Shown here: positions 9,529 to 19,590 of the stretch, piece by piece | Layout: each line of letters starts with the position of its first letter | Numbering within the stretch: position 1 is the first letter of the stretch | Origin: Burkholderiaceae bacterium | GTDB taxonomy: Bacteria; Pseudomonadota; Gammaproteobacteria; Burkholderiales; Burkholderiaceae_C | DNA length: 49,077 nucleotides | NCBI GenBank assembly: GCA_028685665.1 | Contig: JAQUDN010000004.1 | Coordinates: 1-49,077, forward strand | Direction of reading: 5' to 3' | Translations under genes and position numbers: made by a program | The notes under the pieces: generated by a model | The model's database searches: none | The model's input: only the letters and a program-made list of their open reading frames with translations | What the model was told of the DNA's origin: nothing

Positions 9529-10572
9529 TTATTTCGGAAACAGAGGGCTCACCTTGCCAATCACATAATCGGAGATGATTTGATTGGTTTTATCGGTGTA
9601 GTGCACCGTGTCCGCATAAAGGTAGGTGTTATTGGCATTCGGAGCCACCAGCGTGGACTTCGTGCAGACAGCCGAATAGCTGGAAATATCCGTCCGCGGC
9701 AGGCAGGCCGTGCCGGTCAGATTCGATAATCCATATTTCGATGGATTGGTTCGCACATCGGAGAAAAGCCCTTGAATATCCACCAGGACAACGCCCCCCA
9801 GTCCATTGACATGGGTGGCAAGCCTGGCATTGAAAGCCGCCGACAAGGCGGTGGCATAACTTTGCGCAGCACTGCTGAAAGCGACGATGGGGGCCTTGCC
9901 CAAATCATCCAGATTCAGCACGGCAATCTTCAGCGCGCCATTGGCTTTCAGGCGTGCAAGCTCTTTTGCCAAATCGTCGGCCGCTTTCTGAACCTGGGGA
10001 ACACCGACCTCGGGAGCCACCGGCGCGATTCCTATCGGACGGAACACGTCATTGGTGCCCACCCACACAAGAACCAGGTCGCTGGCATTGAAAGCGCCTT
10101 TTTGTTGAAGGTGCGCAGTAATCTGGTCCTTGACCGGCAAAGTGCTTGCACCCGAGTTCGGCCCCATGGTGGCATCGGTATTGTTCGAGCCAGGCTGCTC
10201 CGCCACACGGGAACCACCTTCCGCATAACCGGTCCCGCCTTCAAGGGTCGGCGCCGACCCAAAACCAGCCGTCCGGTTCAAGCCTATCGTGGTGCCGTAG
10301 TAGGACGCCACATTCTCGACCCACAAGGGCCCAGGATTGACGGTGAATTTTCCACCACTGGGCTCACCCAAGGCCACAGACCGTTTTTTGTAGGTGCCCA
10401 GATCAGACAGGCTGTCACCAAACACGATGACGCGCTGCACGTTGGGCGGCGGCTCGGAACCACCGCAGCCGAGGAGCGCGCCCGCCAGCCAAGGAATGGC
10501 GAGGGCTGCCGCCGCCCTTCGGCGCGAAAAAACAGGCGCTGCCGGCCTGATGGAACGGTGTGACTTGAACAT
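9529..10572 (-). CDS. SGNH/GDSL hydrolase, probable lipoprotein
   Basis: From MFKSHRSIRPAAPVFSRRRAAAALAIPWLAGALLGCGG (RR plus lipobox-like C); VIVFGDSLSDLGTY, LVLVWVGTNDVF, DTVHYTDKTN. Confidence 0.85.
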   Translation of the reverse strand: MFKSHRSIRPAAPVFSRRRAAAALAIPWLAGALLGCGGSEPPPNVQRVIVFGDSLSDLGTYKKRSVALGEPSGGKFTVNPGPLWVENVASYYGTTIGLNRTAGFGSAPTLEGGTGYAEGGSRVAEQPGSNNTDATMGPNSGASTLPVKDQITAHLQQKGAFNASDLVLVWVGTNDVFRPIGIAPVAPEVGVPQVQKAADDLAKELARLKANGALKIAVLNLDDLGKAPIVAFSSAAQSYATALSAAFNARLATHVNGLGGVVLVDIQGLFSDVRTNPSKYGLSNLTGTACLPRTDISSYSAVCTKSTLVAPNANNTYLYADTVHYTDKTNQIISDYVIGKVSPLFPK

Positions 10573-10818
10573 GTTGTCTCCTCGTTGGCATTGCTTTTCA
10601 TGTAATTGGCAGGTGACAACCAGCGCTGAGACAAGGTCGCGGTTCGCGCAGTGTTCAGTTCCCGTTGGCACACCCAGACAAAATTTCCCAGCGAGAAACC
10701 TTGCTCAGCAAAATTTTAGGCACGGAGGTCATGCACGGGAATTGATTTGTTTTTCAGGCTGGTCATAAGCTACATTCATGACCCTCTGGCAATGCCCCCG
10801 ACACAGAACGCTTTCTCC

Positions 10819-11727
10819 ATGACACATCGAAAAAGCAGAATAGACCTCAACCTGTTCAGGGTGCTGGACGCCATTTACACGAACGATGGCATATCGGGTG
10901 CGGCAAAAGCATTGCATTTGACACAGCCAGCAATCTCCCATTCACTGGCCCACCTGCGTGAAATATTCAAGGACCCCTTGTTCATCCGGCAAGGCAATCA
11001 TTTCGTCCCCACGGAGAAGGCAAGGGCCATCATGCCCAAAATCCAGCAGTCTCTTTCTGGATTGAATTCCACCGTTTTGACCGACGAGGGATTGAATTAT
11101 TCCGACATGGAAATCACCTTCACACTGGGGTTTCGCGATGCGCTGGAGTCCATCGTTTTTCCAGACTTGATGAAGCAACTTTTGCGGGAAGCGCCCAAGG
11201 TCACCATCATCAGCCGCCATATATTGCGCAACGAAATGGCCAAAGAACTGGTTTCTGGCAGCGTCGACCTGGTCGTAGACAGGCGCCTCCACATGGATGC
11301 CATGGTATGCAGTGAATACCTTTGCGATGAACCCTTGGTCGTTGTCATGGCCATCGGGCATCCGCTCGCATCGCAATCCCTGCAACGCGAACAGTATTTG
11401 CGCGCACAACACATCGCCGTGACCCGCAAAGGAACCCAGGAATCCATCGATACCCTGCTCCACGAAGACGGACACTCCCGTCGTCTTGGCTTGGTGTGCC
11501 AAAACTATTTTTCTGCGTGCAAAGCAGCCGCTGCCAGCGAGATGCTTCTGACCATGCCCGGTCGCTATGCGGAAGATTTGGCCCCTTGCCTGCCGATTAC
11601 CCTGCGTCCGCTCCCTTTCCGCATCAAACCAATACGCCTGGAAATGTATTGGCATGCAAACAAGGACAAGGCAGGCGCGCACAGGTGGCTGCGGCAGAAA
11701 GTGGCTGAAATCCTTCGTCGGCCCTGA
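10819..11727 (+). CDS. LysR-family transcriptional regulator
   Basis: MTHRKSRIDLNLFRVLDAIYTNDGISGAAKALHLTQPAISHSLAHLREIFKDPLFIR; alternative ATG at 10792. Confidence 0.9.
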   Translation: MTHRKSRIDLNLFRVLDAIYTNDGISGAAKALHLTQPAISHSLAHLREIFKDPLFIRQGNHFVPTEKARAIMPKIQQSLSGLNSTVLTDEGLNYSDMEITFTLGFRDALESIVFPDLMKQLLREAPKVTIISRHILRNEMAKELVSGSVDLVVDRRLHMDAMVCSEYLCDEPLVVVMAIGHPLASQSLQREQYLRAQHIAVTRKGTQESIDTLLHEDGHSRRLGLVCQNYFSACKAAAASEMLLTMPGRYAEDLAPCLPITLRPLPFRIKPIRLEMYWHANKDKAGAHRWLRQKVAEILRRP

Positions 11728-11737
11728 AATATTCATT

Positions 11738-12274
11738 TCACGCTGGAACGGAGTCCGACAGCGGCGTTCGTGGCGTCCCCATCAGCGTCGCACGCAGCAT
11801 CTGCGGCGCGTTTGGCTGCAGCTGCGCTGATTTGCACAGGCGCAAAAAAAGCCCCCACAAGAAGGCCACGCCCTTCTTGGCCATCATGCTCAGCAGCCAG
11901 CGCAGGTTGTAGCTGGCCGCACACAGCACCGCATGCAGGCTGTCGCCCAGCTCTCCCTTGAGGTGACAGCGATCGAGCCGGTGATCCGCCTTCAGGTGCC
12001 CCAGGATCGGCTCAATCGCCTGGCGGCGCTTGAGCAGCTTTCTCTGCTTCAGCGTTGGAGTGGCGGGCCACGGGGGTGGGTGCTTCGCCAAACAGGTCCA
12101 GATCGGGCATGGGCTGGCCACTGGTGCGGGCCTTGCGGGAGAACAGGTGGGCCACGGCTGCTTCGATCTGCTGCCAGGGCATGCGCGAAGCGAGCACCAC
12201 CAGGGGATGACGCAGATCGATCATGGAGTCGAGGCGGTCGCGGAAAAGTCTTCGGTGGCAGCGTCGGCGAACAT
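11738..12274 (-). pseudogene. Degenerate IS5-family-like transposase (internal deletion and frameshift)
   Basis: N-terminal piece FADAATEDF + (frame change) MIDLRHPLVVLASRMPWQQIEAAVAHLFSRKARTS; C-terminal piece LKQRKLLKRRQAIEPILGHLKADHRLDRCHLKGELGDSLHAVLCAASYNLRWLL in another frame; central catalytic part missing. Confidence 0.8.
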
Positions 12275-12636
12275 CACAAATCTCCCAGAAGCGCGAGCTG
12301 ATGGGAAATTGAAGTGGGAGTTGGCGAACGGCCTCAAAGTATGGCCGCGCCTGTGTTCATGCGGGTTGGCGGGATTGTTCAGGGCCGACTCCCTACCGGG
12401 ACAGGTAGGAGAGCCACCTGCCTCGAAAGCGTTGCTGAGCAGAAGGGGCGGGGCTTCGCTCAAGACAAATACAGCCCACGCGGTATAGCTGCAGATCGCA
12501 TGCCAATACGCAGCACCTGCGAAATAAATTCAAGACTTAACTTCTCAACAAAGATAGCTTGCGCTTGACGTCCAAGTGGGACGTAAAAAGCATCCGGCGA
12601 AAGTCAGGATTGATGCAAATCAAAGCAATCAAGTTA

Positions 12637-13245
12637 TGAAAACTTTCAATCAAATATTAATTATCAAAAATCACCATAAAAATCTAACGTAAATGAATCA
12701 ATAAAATTAAAAGTAGCCACTCTCTGCGATGAACCTGTAGGACTAACATGCAGCGTTGATGCAGCAAGAAAAATAGGCATGATAGGAAAAATAATTTTTT
12801 CTCAAACTTTCGAAGAAGCAGCAACGCATGTCAAACATCAAAATGCAGATGCTTTTTTAGTACCTGCAGCATACCCAGGTTTAAATAAATTCGTAATGGA
12901 TGAAGAATTAGAGACATTCCAGACATGCATCCATAGAATTCCAGCACTTATCTACGCATGCCCCAAAAACATCACAAATGAAGATTTAACCTCAAAGCCA
13001 ATAAAAATATACCATCATCCAGCAGTTAACCCTCTACCACAAGAGGTAGAAGTAATTAACAAATATTTTGAAAGCTAAAAACAACATCGAACAGCGAGGC
13101 ATGGAAACAAACAATAAGCGACATGAATGCATCAGCATGCATAACAAATGAAATTTGCGCCAATTATTACAATCTAAGAAAAATTCAAATTTTACGGAAT
13201 GGAATATCAATGCCACGGATACTATTTAGATCAACTCAAAAATAA
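12637..13245 (+). pseudogene. BacA-like prephenate decarboxylase / prephenate dehydratase-fold gene, frame-disrupted
   Basis: Main ORF (12680-13078) VATLCDEPVGLTCSVDAARKIGMIGKIIFSQTFEEAATHVKHQNADAFLVPAAYPGLNKFVMDEELETFQTCIHRIPALIYACPKN...HHPAVNPLPQEVEVINKYFE; continues in the -1 frame from 13072 to 13245 as KLKTTSNSEAWKQTISDMNASACITNEICANYYNLRKIQILRNGISMPRILFRSTQK. Matches the layout of BacA as recalled; 5' end 12637 is speculative. Confidence 0.55.
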
Positions 13246-13302
13246 AATGAAAATCCGAAAAATAAAAATACCAAAGACAAAATTACCAGACAGACAATTA
13301 AA

Positions 13303-14490
13303 ATGGAATCAATTTTAAAAATTAAATCAATCCATTACATTGGAATTATTTTCGGAATTATAGCCATTGGCACTGAATCTTTGATCATGTCCCCTCTTCT
13401 GAAGGAAATAGGTGAATCTTTTGGAAATGATATCGGGATGACTGGGTGGGCAGTCAGCGCATATGGAATCGCTTTGGCCATCACAGCACCGGCCATTGGA
13501 CTTCTTTGTAGAAAAACCGCCCGTGTGCACCTTATGCTCGTAGGCATGCTCGTCTTTTTCATTGCCAGCCTCTGGTGCGGAATATCCAACAGCTTCTCTG
13601 GATTGGTACTAGCCCGTGCGCTGTGCGGCATGGGCGCAGGGCTTTATATTCCATCGTGCTACGCTTGGATTGGGGACCATGTTCCCTACGAAATACGCGC
13701 CCAGGTCATGGGGAGAATTATGGCAGGATGGTCGATGGCGCTGGTCCTTGGGGTACCCTTTGGGACTGTTTTAGCAGAAGCTTTCGGTTGGCGATCTGCT
13801 TTTTTCGCCATCTCGGCCATCTCATTACTCGCCTTACTTGGAATATTTCTACTTCCTATTTTTAAAAACGAAATAGTCTCAAGGCCCTCCCTCCGTGATG
13901 AAGTCCATTCCATTCTTACAGGACCATCAAGCAAAATTCTACGGATTAACTTTCTCAACATGCTTGGCTTCTATAGCTGCTACAGTTTCTTAGGAATTGC
14001 AACCAGAGAAAGTCTACAAATTGGAAGTGCCCTTTTTGGCATGCTGGTCATTTGTTACGGAATGGGACTTATGCTCAGCACCATGAATGGAAATCGACTG
14101 GACAAATTAGGAAAGCAAAAAGCCCTATGGGGCTCCAATTTTGGTCTGATGGCTATTTTCCTTTTACTCCCGATGAGCTTCACTCATATAGCAGCGATGG
14201 CCCTCTGTATGGGGGCATGGGGAATATTTCAAGGGATTGCTCAGACCAGTACCGCGACCCTGATGACCTTGAGCGCGGGAAAATCAAGAGGATTTGCCTT
14301 GGCATGCATGAGTTCCACCACCTATTTGGCCGTAGCTTTGGGGGCGGGAGCCGGTGGATGGATGATGCAATACAACGGTTTTTCAAGCATTACATTGATG
14401 TCTTTGGGCACCGTTTTTTCAGTTCACTTTCTGATCAAAAATCTTCTCATCAACGAGAAAATAGAAATTATCACGCCCACAACAAAATAA
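13303..14490 (+). CDS. MFS transporter (DHA1-type drug/metabolite efflux)
   Basis: 395 aa, 12-TM pattern; GWAVSAYGIALAITAPAIGLLCRK, LARALCGMGAGLYIPSCYAWIGDHVPYEIRAQVMGRIMAGWSMALVLGVPFG. Confidence 0.92.
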   Translation: MESILKIKSIHYIGIIFGIIAIGTESLIMSPLLKEIGESFGNDIGMTGWAVSAYGIALAITAPAIGLLCRKTARVHLMLVGMLVFFIASLWCGISNSFSGLVLARALCGMGAGLYIPSCYAWIGDHVPYEIRAQVMGRIMAGWSMALVLGVPFGTVLAEAFGWRSAFFAISAISLLALLGIFLLPIFKNEIVSRPSLRDEVHSILTGPSSKILRINFLNMLGFYSCYSFLGIATRESLQIGSALFGMLVICYGMGLMLSTMNGNRLDKLGKQKALWGSNFGLMAIFLLLPMSFTHIAAMALCMGAWGIFQGIAQTSTATLMTLSAGKSRGFALACMSSTTYLAVALGAGAGGWMMQYNGFSSITLMSLGTVFSVHFLIKNLLINEKIEIITPTTK

Positions 14491-14497
14491 AAATAAA

Positions 14498-15307
14498 ATG
14501 ACAAAAATCTTAAAGTGGTCTTCTCAGGCGCACGGCTTTCAACCCCATTTTCATACCGAATTTTTCATCAGCACCACACTCCAAGGCCAATGTCATTTTG
14601 AATGCGAAGGGAAATCATATACAGCGAAAACGGGAGACATCAGCCTGATCCCACCATTCCACGTACATACGGCGCACTGCACCGAAGACATGCAATATTT
14701 TGCGGTTTACCTAGCCCATCCTGGGATACATGAATGGATGACGGGAGAGAGTCCTGGTATCCCTGTGCAGTGGGAAACACCCTATGTTGTATCAGACAAC
14801 ACACTTGCCCAAAAACTGCGAGAAGCGATGGTGCAAAGCACATCACACTCCAGCGCCACAGTCGCGAAGGAAATTATCCAAAAATACGCCCGTCAGATCC
14901 CTCCAGATGCATCATCACTCGGGTGGCGGGTTCGGTCCATGCATTGGATGCGCGAGTCACTCCTTCAAAATGACTCCATCGCCAGCATGGCCCGCCACAT
15001 GAATATGTCACACCAGGGATTCAGTCGGGCATTTCAAAAATATTTTGGAGTCACCCCGATTTTCTTCAGAAACCAGATCAAACTGGAAATTGCAGAAAAT
15101 CTCCTCCTCCAAGGCAATAAACCTATTGATGTCGCCACCATGTGTGGATTTTCAGATCAAGCCCACTTGAACCGTGTACTCAAAGCGAGCAGAGGTCATA
15201 CTCCGGGAAAATACGCAAGAAATTACTTCCCCTTCGCAGAAGACCGTCGACAGCCGCTGCACCACCGAAGCACCATCCCTGAACCGCAGATCACTTTGTC
15301 CCCATAA
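14498..15307 (+). CDS. AraC-family regulator with N-terminal cupin-like domain
   Basis: 269 aa; HFHTEFFISTTLQGQCHFECEGKSYTAKTGDISLIPPFHVHTAH and C-terminal DVATMCGFSDQAHLNRVLKASRGHTPGKYARNY; starts 7 nt after the MFS stop. Confidence 0.92.
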   Translation: MTKILKWSSQAHGFQPHFHTEFFISTTLQGQCHFECEGKSYTAKTGDISLIPPFHVHTAHCTEDMQYFAVYLAHPGIHEWMTGESPGIPVQWETPYVVSDNTLAQKLREAMVQSTSHSSATVAKEIIQKYARQIPPDASSLGWRVRSMHWMRESLLQNDSIASMARHMNMSHQGFSRAFQKYFGVTPIFFRNQIKLEIAENLLLQGNKPIDVATMCGFSDQAHLNRVLKASRGHTPGKYARNYFPFAEDRRQPLHHRSTIPEPQITLSP

Positions 15308-15431
15308 CGGCACGGTGCGCCCTGCCCCCTAATCCAACAGGACAACCCAGCGGCAAACTCCCGCGCCCCGGAGGGTCGACAATCGGGCGCCTTGCCTGCG
15401 TCGTGCGCAAGGTTCGCTGCCTTTGAGACCC

Positions 15432-18400
15432 ATGCTCCATCCCCGTCTGCCTGCCGCCCTCCTCTCCCTGCGCCAAAACCCCTGGTCGCGCCGTGTCTTG
15501 CGTGCTGGCGCGGCCTTGCTGCTGCTCTGGCTGGTGGCGTGGCTGGCCGTGCCGCCTGCGCTGCGCTGGGGCATCGAGCGGCTGGGCAGCCAGGCGCTGG
15601 GGCGCTCTGTGGCGGTGGGGTCGGTGGATTTTCGGCCCTGGTCGCTGGAGCTGACGCTGCATGAACTGGCGGTGGGGGCAGCGGCCCCCGGCGCGGCGGA
15701 CTCGGGGCCCCAGGGCGCCAACGCCCTGCCCCCGCAGTTCACCGTGGACCGCGTGTACCTGGATGCCGAGATGCAATCCCTGCTGCGCCTGGCGCCGGTG
15801 GTGGATGCGCTGACCCTCGAATCGCCGCACCTGCGCCTGGCGCACCAGGGCGGGGGCCATTACGACATCGACGACATCCTGGAGCGCCTGGCCACGCCGC
15901 CCGACCGCCCCGACACGGGCCCGGCCCGGCTGGCGCTGTACAACCTGGTGGTCTCGGGGGGGACGGTGGATTTTGCGGACGCCGCCACCGGCAGCCGGCA
16001 CGCCTTGCGCGACCTGGCGCTGCAACTGCCCTTCCTGAGCACCCTGCCCTCGCAGCGCACGGTGGAAGTGCAGCCCCATCTGGCGTTTCGCCTGGACGAC
16101 AGCACGTTCGACAGCCGGGCCCACGCCACGCCTTTTGCCGAGGTGCGCCAGGGCGAGGTCACGCTGCGCTGGACGGGCCTGGACCTGGCCGATTACAAGG
16201 CCTACCTGCCCACCAGCCTGCCCCTGCAGGTCCACAGCGCCGTGCTGGCCGGCGACCTGACCCTGGCTTTCGTGCAGGGCCCCGAGCGCAAGGTGGCGCT
16301 GCGGGGCAGCGTGCAGGTCAGCGACCTGCGCCTGAATGACCGCACGGGCCAGCCGCTGTTTTCTGCGGACCTGCTGGCGATGGACCTGAGCGAGCTGCGC
16401 CCGCTGGAGAAGGTGGCCCAGCTGGGGCAAATCACCCTGAAGGCCCCGGTGGTCCATGCCAGCCGGCAGGCCAATGGCCAGATCCACGGGCTGCAACGGG
16501 CGCCAACACCCGCACCAACGCCCCCCCAAGCGCCCACCCCAGCAGCGGCCCCGACGCGCCCCCCCTCCGCCCCTGGCAAGCCCCCGGCGCCCGGCGCGGA
16601 CAAGGCCCCCGTTGCCCAGGCTGCCCCATCCGCCTGGAAGGTGGAGGTCGCCCAAGCCCGCATCCACGAAGGGCAAATCCACTGGAAAGACCAAACCACC
16701 CAGCCCGCGGCCGTGCTGCGGGCCACGGACCTGGCCCTGGAGGTGCGGGACATCGCCTGGCCCCTGGCCCAGCCACTGCGCTTTGAGGGCCAGCTGGCCC
16801 TGCAAGACGCAGCGGGCGCCCAGCCTGTGCCGGGTGGAACGCTGCAGTTCCAGGGCGAAGCCACCGGCCAGCAAGCCCAGGCCCAGCTGACCCTGAAAAA
16901 CCTGGGCCTGCCGCTGGCCGCGCCCTACCTGGCCGCCTGGCTGGAGCCCACGCTGGAAGGCCAGCTCAGCGGCGCACTCGGCCTGCAATGGCAGGCCCCC
17001 GGCCACACCGCGCCCGGCAGTACCGGGCTGAGCCTGACGGCCCGCCAGCTCACGCTGGACCAGGTCGCGCTGCGGCAAGGTGGGCAGCAGCTGGGCCGCA
17101 TCGGCCAACTGGCCCTGTCTGGGGTGCAACTGCCGCTGGACCGGCGCAACGTGAGCGTGGACACACTCACGCTGACCGACCCCGACATCGCCGTGGAGCG
17201 CGACCGCGATGGGCGCTGGATGGTGGAGCACTGGCTCAAGGCCGCGGGCAGCCCCGCCCCGGCGGCCAGCAGCCCGACCGACCCTGCCACCGCCGCTTTG
17301 GCCGCCCCCCGCCCCTGGCGCGTGGCACTGGGGGAACTGCAGCTGAACGGCGGCCGCCTGGCCTGGAAGGACGCGCTGCCCGCCCGCCCCGTGGCCTTTG
17401 GCCTGAGCGACCTGACGATCGAGGCGCGCCAACTGGCCCTCGACAACCCCCAGCCCTCGCCCCTGAAAATCACGGCCCGCCTGCTCGATGGCCGCACCCT
17501 GGCCCGGGTGCAGGCCCGCCCGCCCGAACCCACGGCCACCGCACAGAAAACCACCGCAGCACAATCCACCGCCAGCAGCGCCCCGCAGGGCAAGAACGCG
17601 GCTGCGGCCCCCGCCCTTTCCAGGGCGAGCCCTGCCGCCCCCAGCAGCCCCCTGCGCAAGGCCAGCGCCCCGCCACCGGCGCCCGACGAGGACGACGCCC
17701 CACGCGCCAACCGGCAGCGCAGCGGCCAGTTCGCTTTCGAGGGCAACCTGCGCCTGGCCCCCCTGGCCCTGGACGGCAAGGTCGAGGCCAGCCGCCTGCC
17801 CCTGCATGCGCTGGACGGCTACCTGGCCGACCGCCTGGCCCTGCACCTGGTGCGCGCGCTGGCGGGTTTCCGGGGGCATGTGGACTTTGCCCAGCGCCCC
17901 GAAGGCCTGGCGCTGCGCCTGCAGGGCGATGCCGCGCTCGACCGCCTACAGGCGCGCAGCACCGGCCCGGCGGCCACGGCCAGCACCGCCCAGGCGGCCC
18001 AGGCCCCGCAAGCCGGCGAAGAACTGCTGGCCTGGGAAAGCCTGGGCCTGCGCGGCGTGAACGTGGCCATCGCCCCGCGCACCGCGCCCCGGATCGCGGT
18101 GCAGGAAACCAGCCTGGCCAACTTCTATGCCCGCGTCGTGCTGAACGACAAAGGCCAGCTCAACCTGGCCGAACTGCTCAAGCCGGCCCCAGGCAGCGCC
18201 CCGGGTGCAGCCCCCTCGGGCACCGCGCCGGCGAGCGCTTCCGCTCCCGCCGCCCCGGCCCGGCTGGCAAGCGCCCCGCCCTCCGCCCCCGACCCGCTGG
18301 CGCCGGTGTTCCAGTTCGGACCGCTCAGCCTGGTCAACGGGCAGGTGCTGTTCTCGGACTTTTTCATCCGGCCGAACTACCGGGCCAACCTGACCGAACT

Positions 18401-19478
18401 GACCGGCAAGCTCAGCGCGTTCTCCTCGGTGCCGCCCTCGGGCCAGCCCGTGCTGGCCGACCTGGAGCTGCGCGGCAAGGCCGAAGGCACGGCCTCGCTG
18501 GAGATCACCGGCCAGCTCAACCCCCTGGCGAAGCCGCTGGCGCTGGATATCCAGGGCAAGGTGCGCGACCTCGAACTCTCGCCGCTCACGCCCTACGCCA
18601 TCAAGTACGCCGGCCATGGCATCGAAAGCGGCAAGCTCAGCCTGGACGTGGCCTACACCATCCAGCCCGGCGGCCAGCTCACCGCCCGCAACCAGCTGGT
18701 GCTGAACCAGCTCACCTTTGGCGACCCGGTGGAGGGTGCGCCGAACAGCCTGCCCGTGCGCCTGGCCGCGAGCCTGCTGGCCGACCGCAATGGGGTGATC
18801 AACCTGGACCTGCCCCTCAGCGGCTCGCTGAACGACCCGGAGTTCCGCATCGGGCCCATCCTTTTCCAGGTGATCGTCAACCTGATCGGCAAGGCCCTGG
18901 TCTCGCCGTTCGCGCTGCTGGCCAGCGCCCTGGGCGGCGGCGACGACCTGGACCATGTGGCTTTTGCGCCGGGCAGCGCCGAACTGAGCGCCAGCGCACG
19001 CAGGGGCCTGGACAAGGTGGTGCAGGCGCTGACCGACCGCCCCAGCCTCCAGCTCGCGGTGACGGGCCAGGCCAGCCTGGCGCGCGAGCAGGACGGCCTG
19101 CGCCGTGCCCAGCTCGACGCCCTGGTGCTGGCCGAAAAACGCCGGCGCACGCCCGACAACACCGACCCGGTACAGGCCGCCGAATACCCCGGCCTGCTGC
19201 GCGCGGTGTACCGCAACACCGACATGCCCAAGCCGCGCAACCTGATCGGCCTGGCCAAAGACCTGCCCCAGGCCGAAATGGAAGCCCTGCTGCGGGCCTA
19301 CCTGCCCGCCACCGACACCCAGGCCGGCGCACTGGCCCAGCGCCGGGCGCTGGCCGTGCAGGCCTACCTGGCCGAGCAGAAACTGCCGGCGAGCCGCCTG
19401 CAGCTCAAGACGCCCCAGACCGGCCCCCAGGAAGACGCCTGGACGCCCCGGGCCCAGTTGAGCCTGTCGATGCCATGA
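15432..19478 (+). CDS. DUF748 (AsmA-superfamily-like) large envelope protein
   Basis: About 1349 aa; N-terminal TM; repeated low-complexity Ala/Pro linkers; C-terminal FQVIVNLIGKALVSPFALLASALGGGDDLDHVAFAPGSAELSASA. Confidence 0.85.
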   Translation: MLHPRLPAALLSLRQNPWSRRVLRAGAALLLLWLVAWLAVPPALRWGIERLGSQALGRSVAVGSVDFRPWSLELTLHELAVGAAAPGAADSGPQGANALPPQFTVDRVYLDAEMQSLLRLAPVVDALTLESPHLRLAHQGGGHYDIDDILERLATPPDRPDTGPARLALYNLVVSGGTVDFADAATGSRHALRDLALQLPFLSTLPSQRTVEVQPHLAFRLDDSTFDSRAHATPFAEVRQGEVTLRWTGLDLADYKAYLPTSLPLQVHSAVLAGDLTLAFVQGPERKVALRGSVQVSDLRLNDRTGQPLFSADLLAMDLSELRPLEKVAQLGQITLKAPVVHASRQANGQIHGLQRAPTPAPTPPQAPTPAAAPTRPPSAPGKPPAPGADKAPVAQAAPSAWKVEVAQARIHEGQIHWKDQTTQPAAVLRATDLALEVRDIAWPLAQPLRFEGQLALQDAAGAQPVPGGTLQFQGEATGQQAQAQLTLKNLGLPLAAPYLAAWLEPTLEGQLSGALGLQWQAPGHTAPGSTGLSLTARQLTLDQVALRQGGQQLGRIGQLALSGVQLPLDRRNVSVDTLTLTDPDIAVERDRDGRWMVEHWLKAAGSPAPAASSPTDPATAALAAPRPWRVALGELQLNGGRLAWKDALPARPVAFGLSDLTIEARQLALDNPQPSPLKITARLLDGRTLARVQARPPEPTATAQKTTAAQSTASSAPQGKNAAAAPALSRASPAAPSSPLRKASAPPPAPDEDDAPRANRQRSGQFAFEGNLRLAPLALDGKVEASRLPLHALDGYLADRLALHLVRALAGFRGHVDFAQRPEGLALRLQGDAALDRLQARSTGPAATASTAQAAQAPQAGEELLAWESLGLRGVNVAIAPRTAPRIAVQETSLANFYARVVLNDKGQLNLAELLKPAPGSAPGAAPSGTAPASASAPAAPARLASAPPSAPDPLAPVFQFGPLSLVNGQVLFSDFFIRPNYRANLTELTGKLSAFSSVPPSGQPVLADLELRGKAEGTASLEITGQLNPLAKPLALDIQGKVRDLELSPLTPYAIKYAGHGIESGKLSLDVAYTIQPGGQLTARNQLVLNQLTFGDPVEGAPNSLPVRLAASLLADRNGVINLDLPLSGSLNDPEFRIGPILFQVIVNLIGKALVSPFALLASALGGGDDLDHVAFAPGSAELSASARRGLDKVVQALTDRPSLQLAVTGQASLAREQDGLRRAQLDALVLAEKRRRTPDNTDPVQAAEYPGLLRAVYRNTDMPKPRNLIGLAKDLPQAEMEALLRAYLPATDTQAGALAQRRALAVQAYLAEQKLPASRLQLKTPQTGPQEDAWTPRAQLSLSMP

Positions 19479-19590
19479 GCTGGCAGCCGCCCGGCCCTGC
19501 TGCGCCCCCGGCGCGCCCCGGCCGTGCCACGGGGGGCCCAGCCCCCGGGCCCACGGAACCAAACCCCGCGCCCAGCGCTCCGACACCGCT

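Noticed and set aside
15291-17879. 862-aa minus-strand ORF (also 16988..19600 + and 17946..19838 -)
   Set aside because: Shadow ORFs overlapping the DUF748 gene; Gly/Gln/Arg- or Pro/Arg-rich with no recognisable domain.
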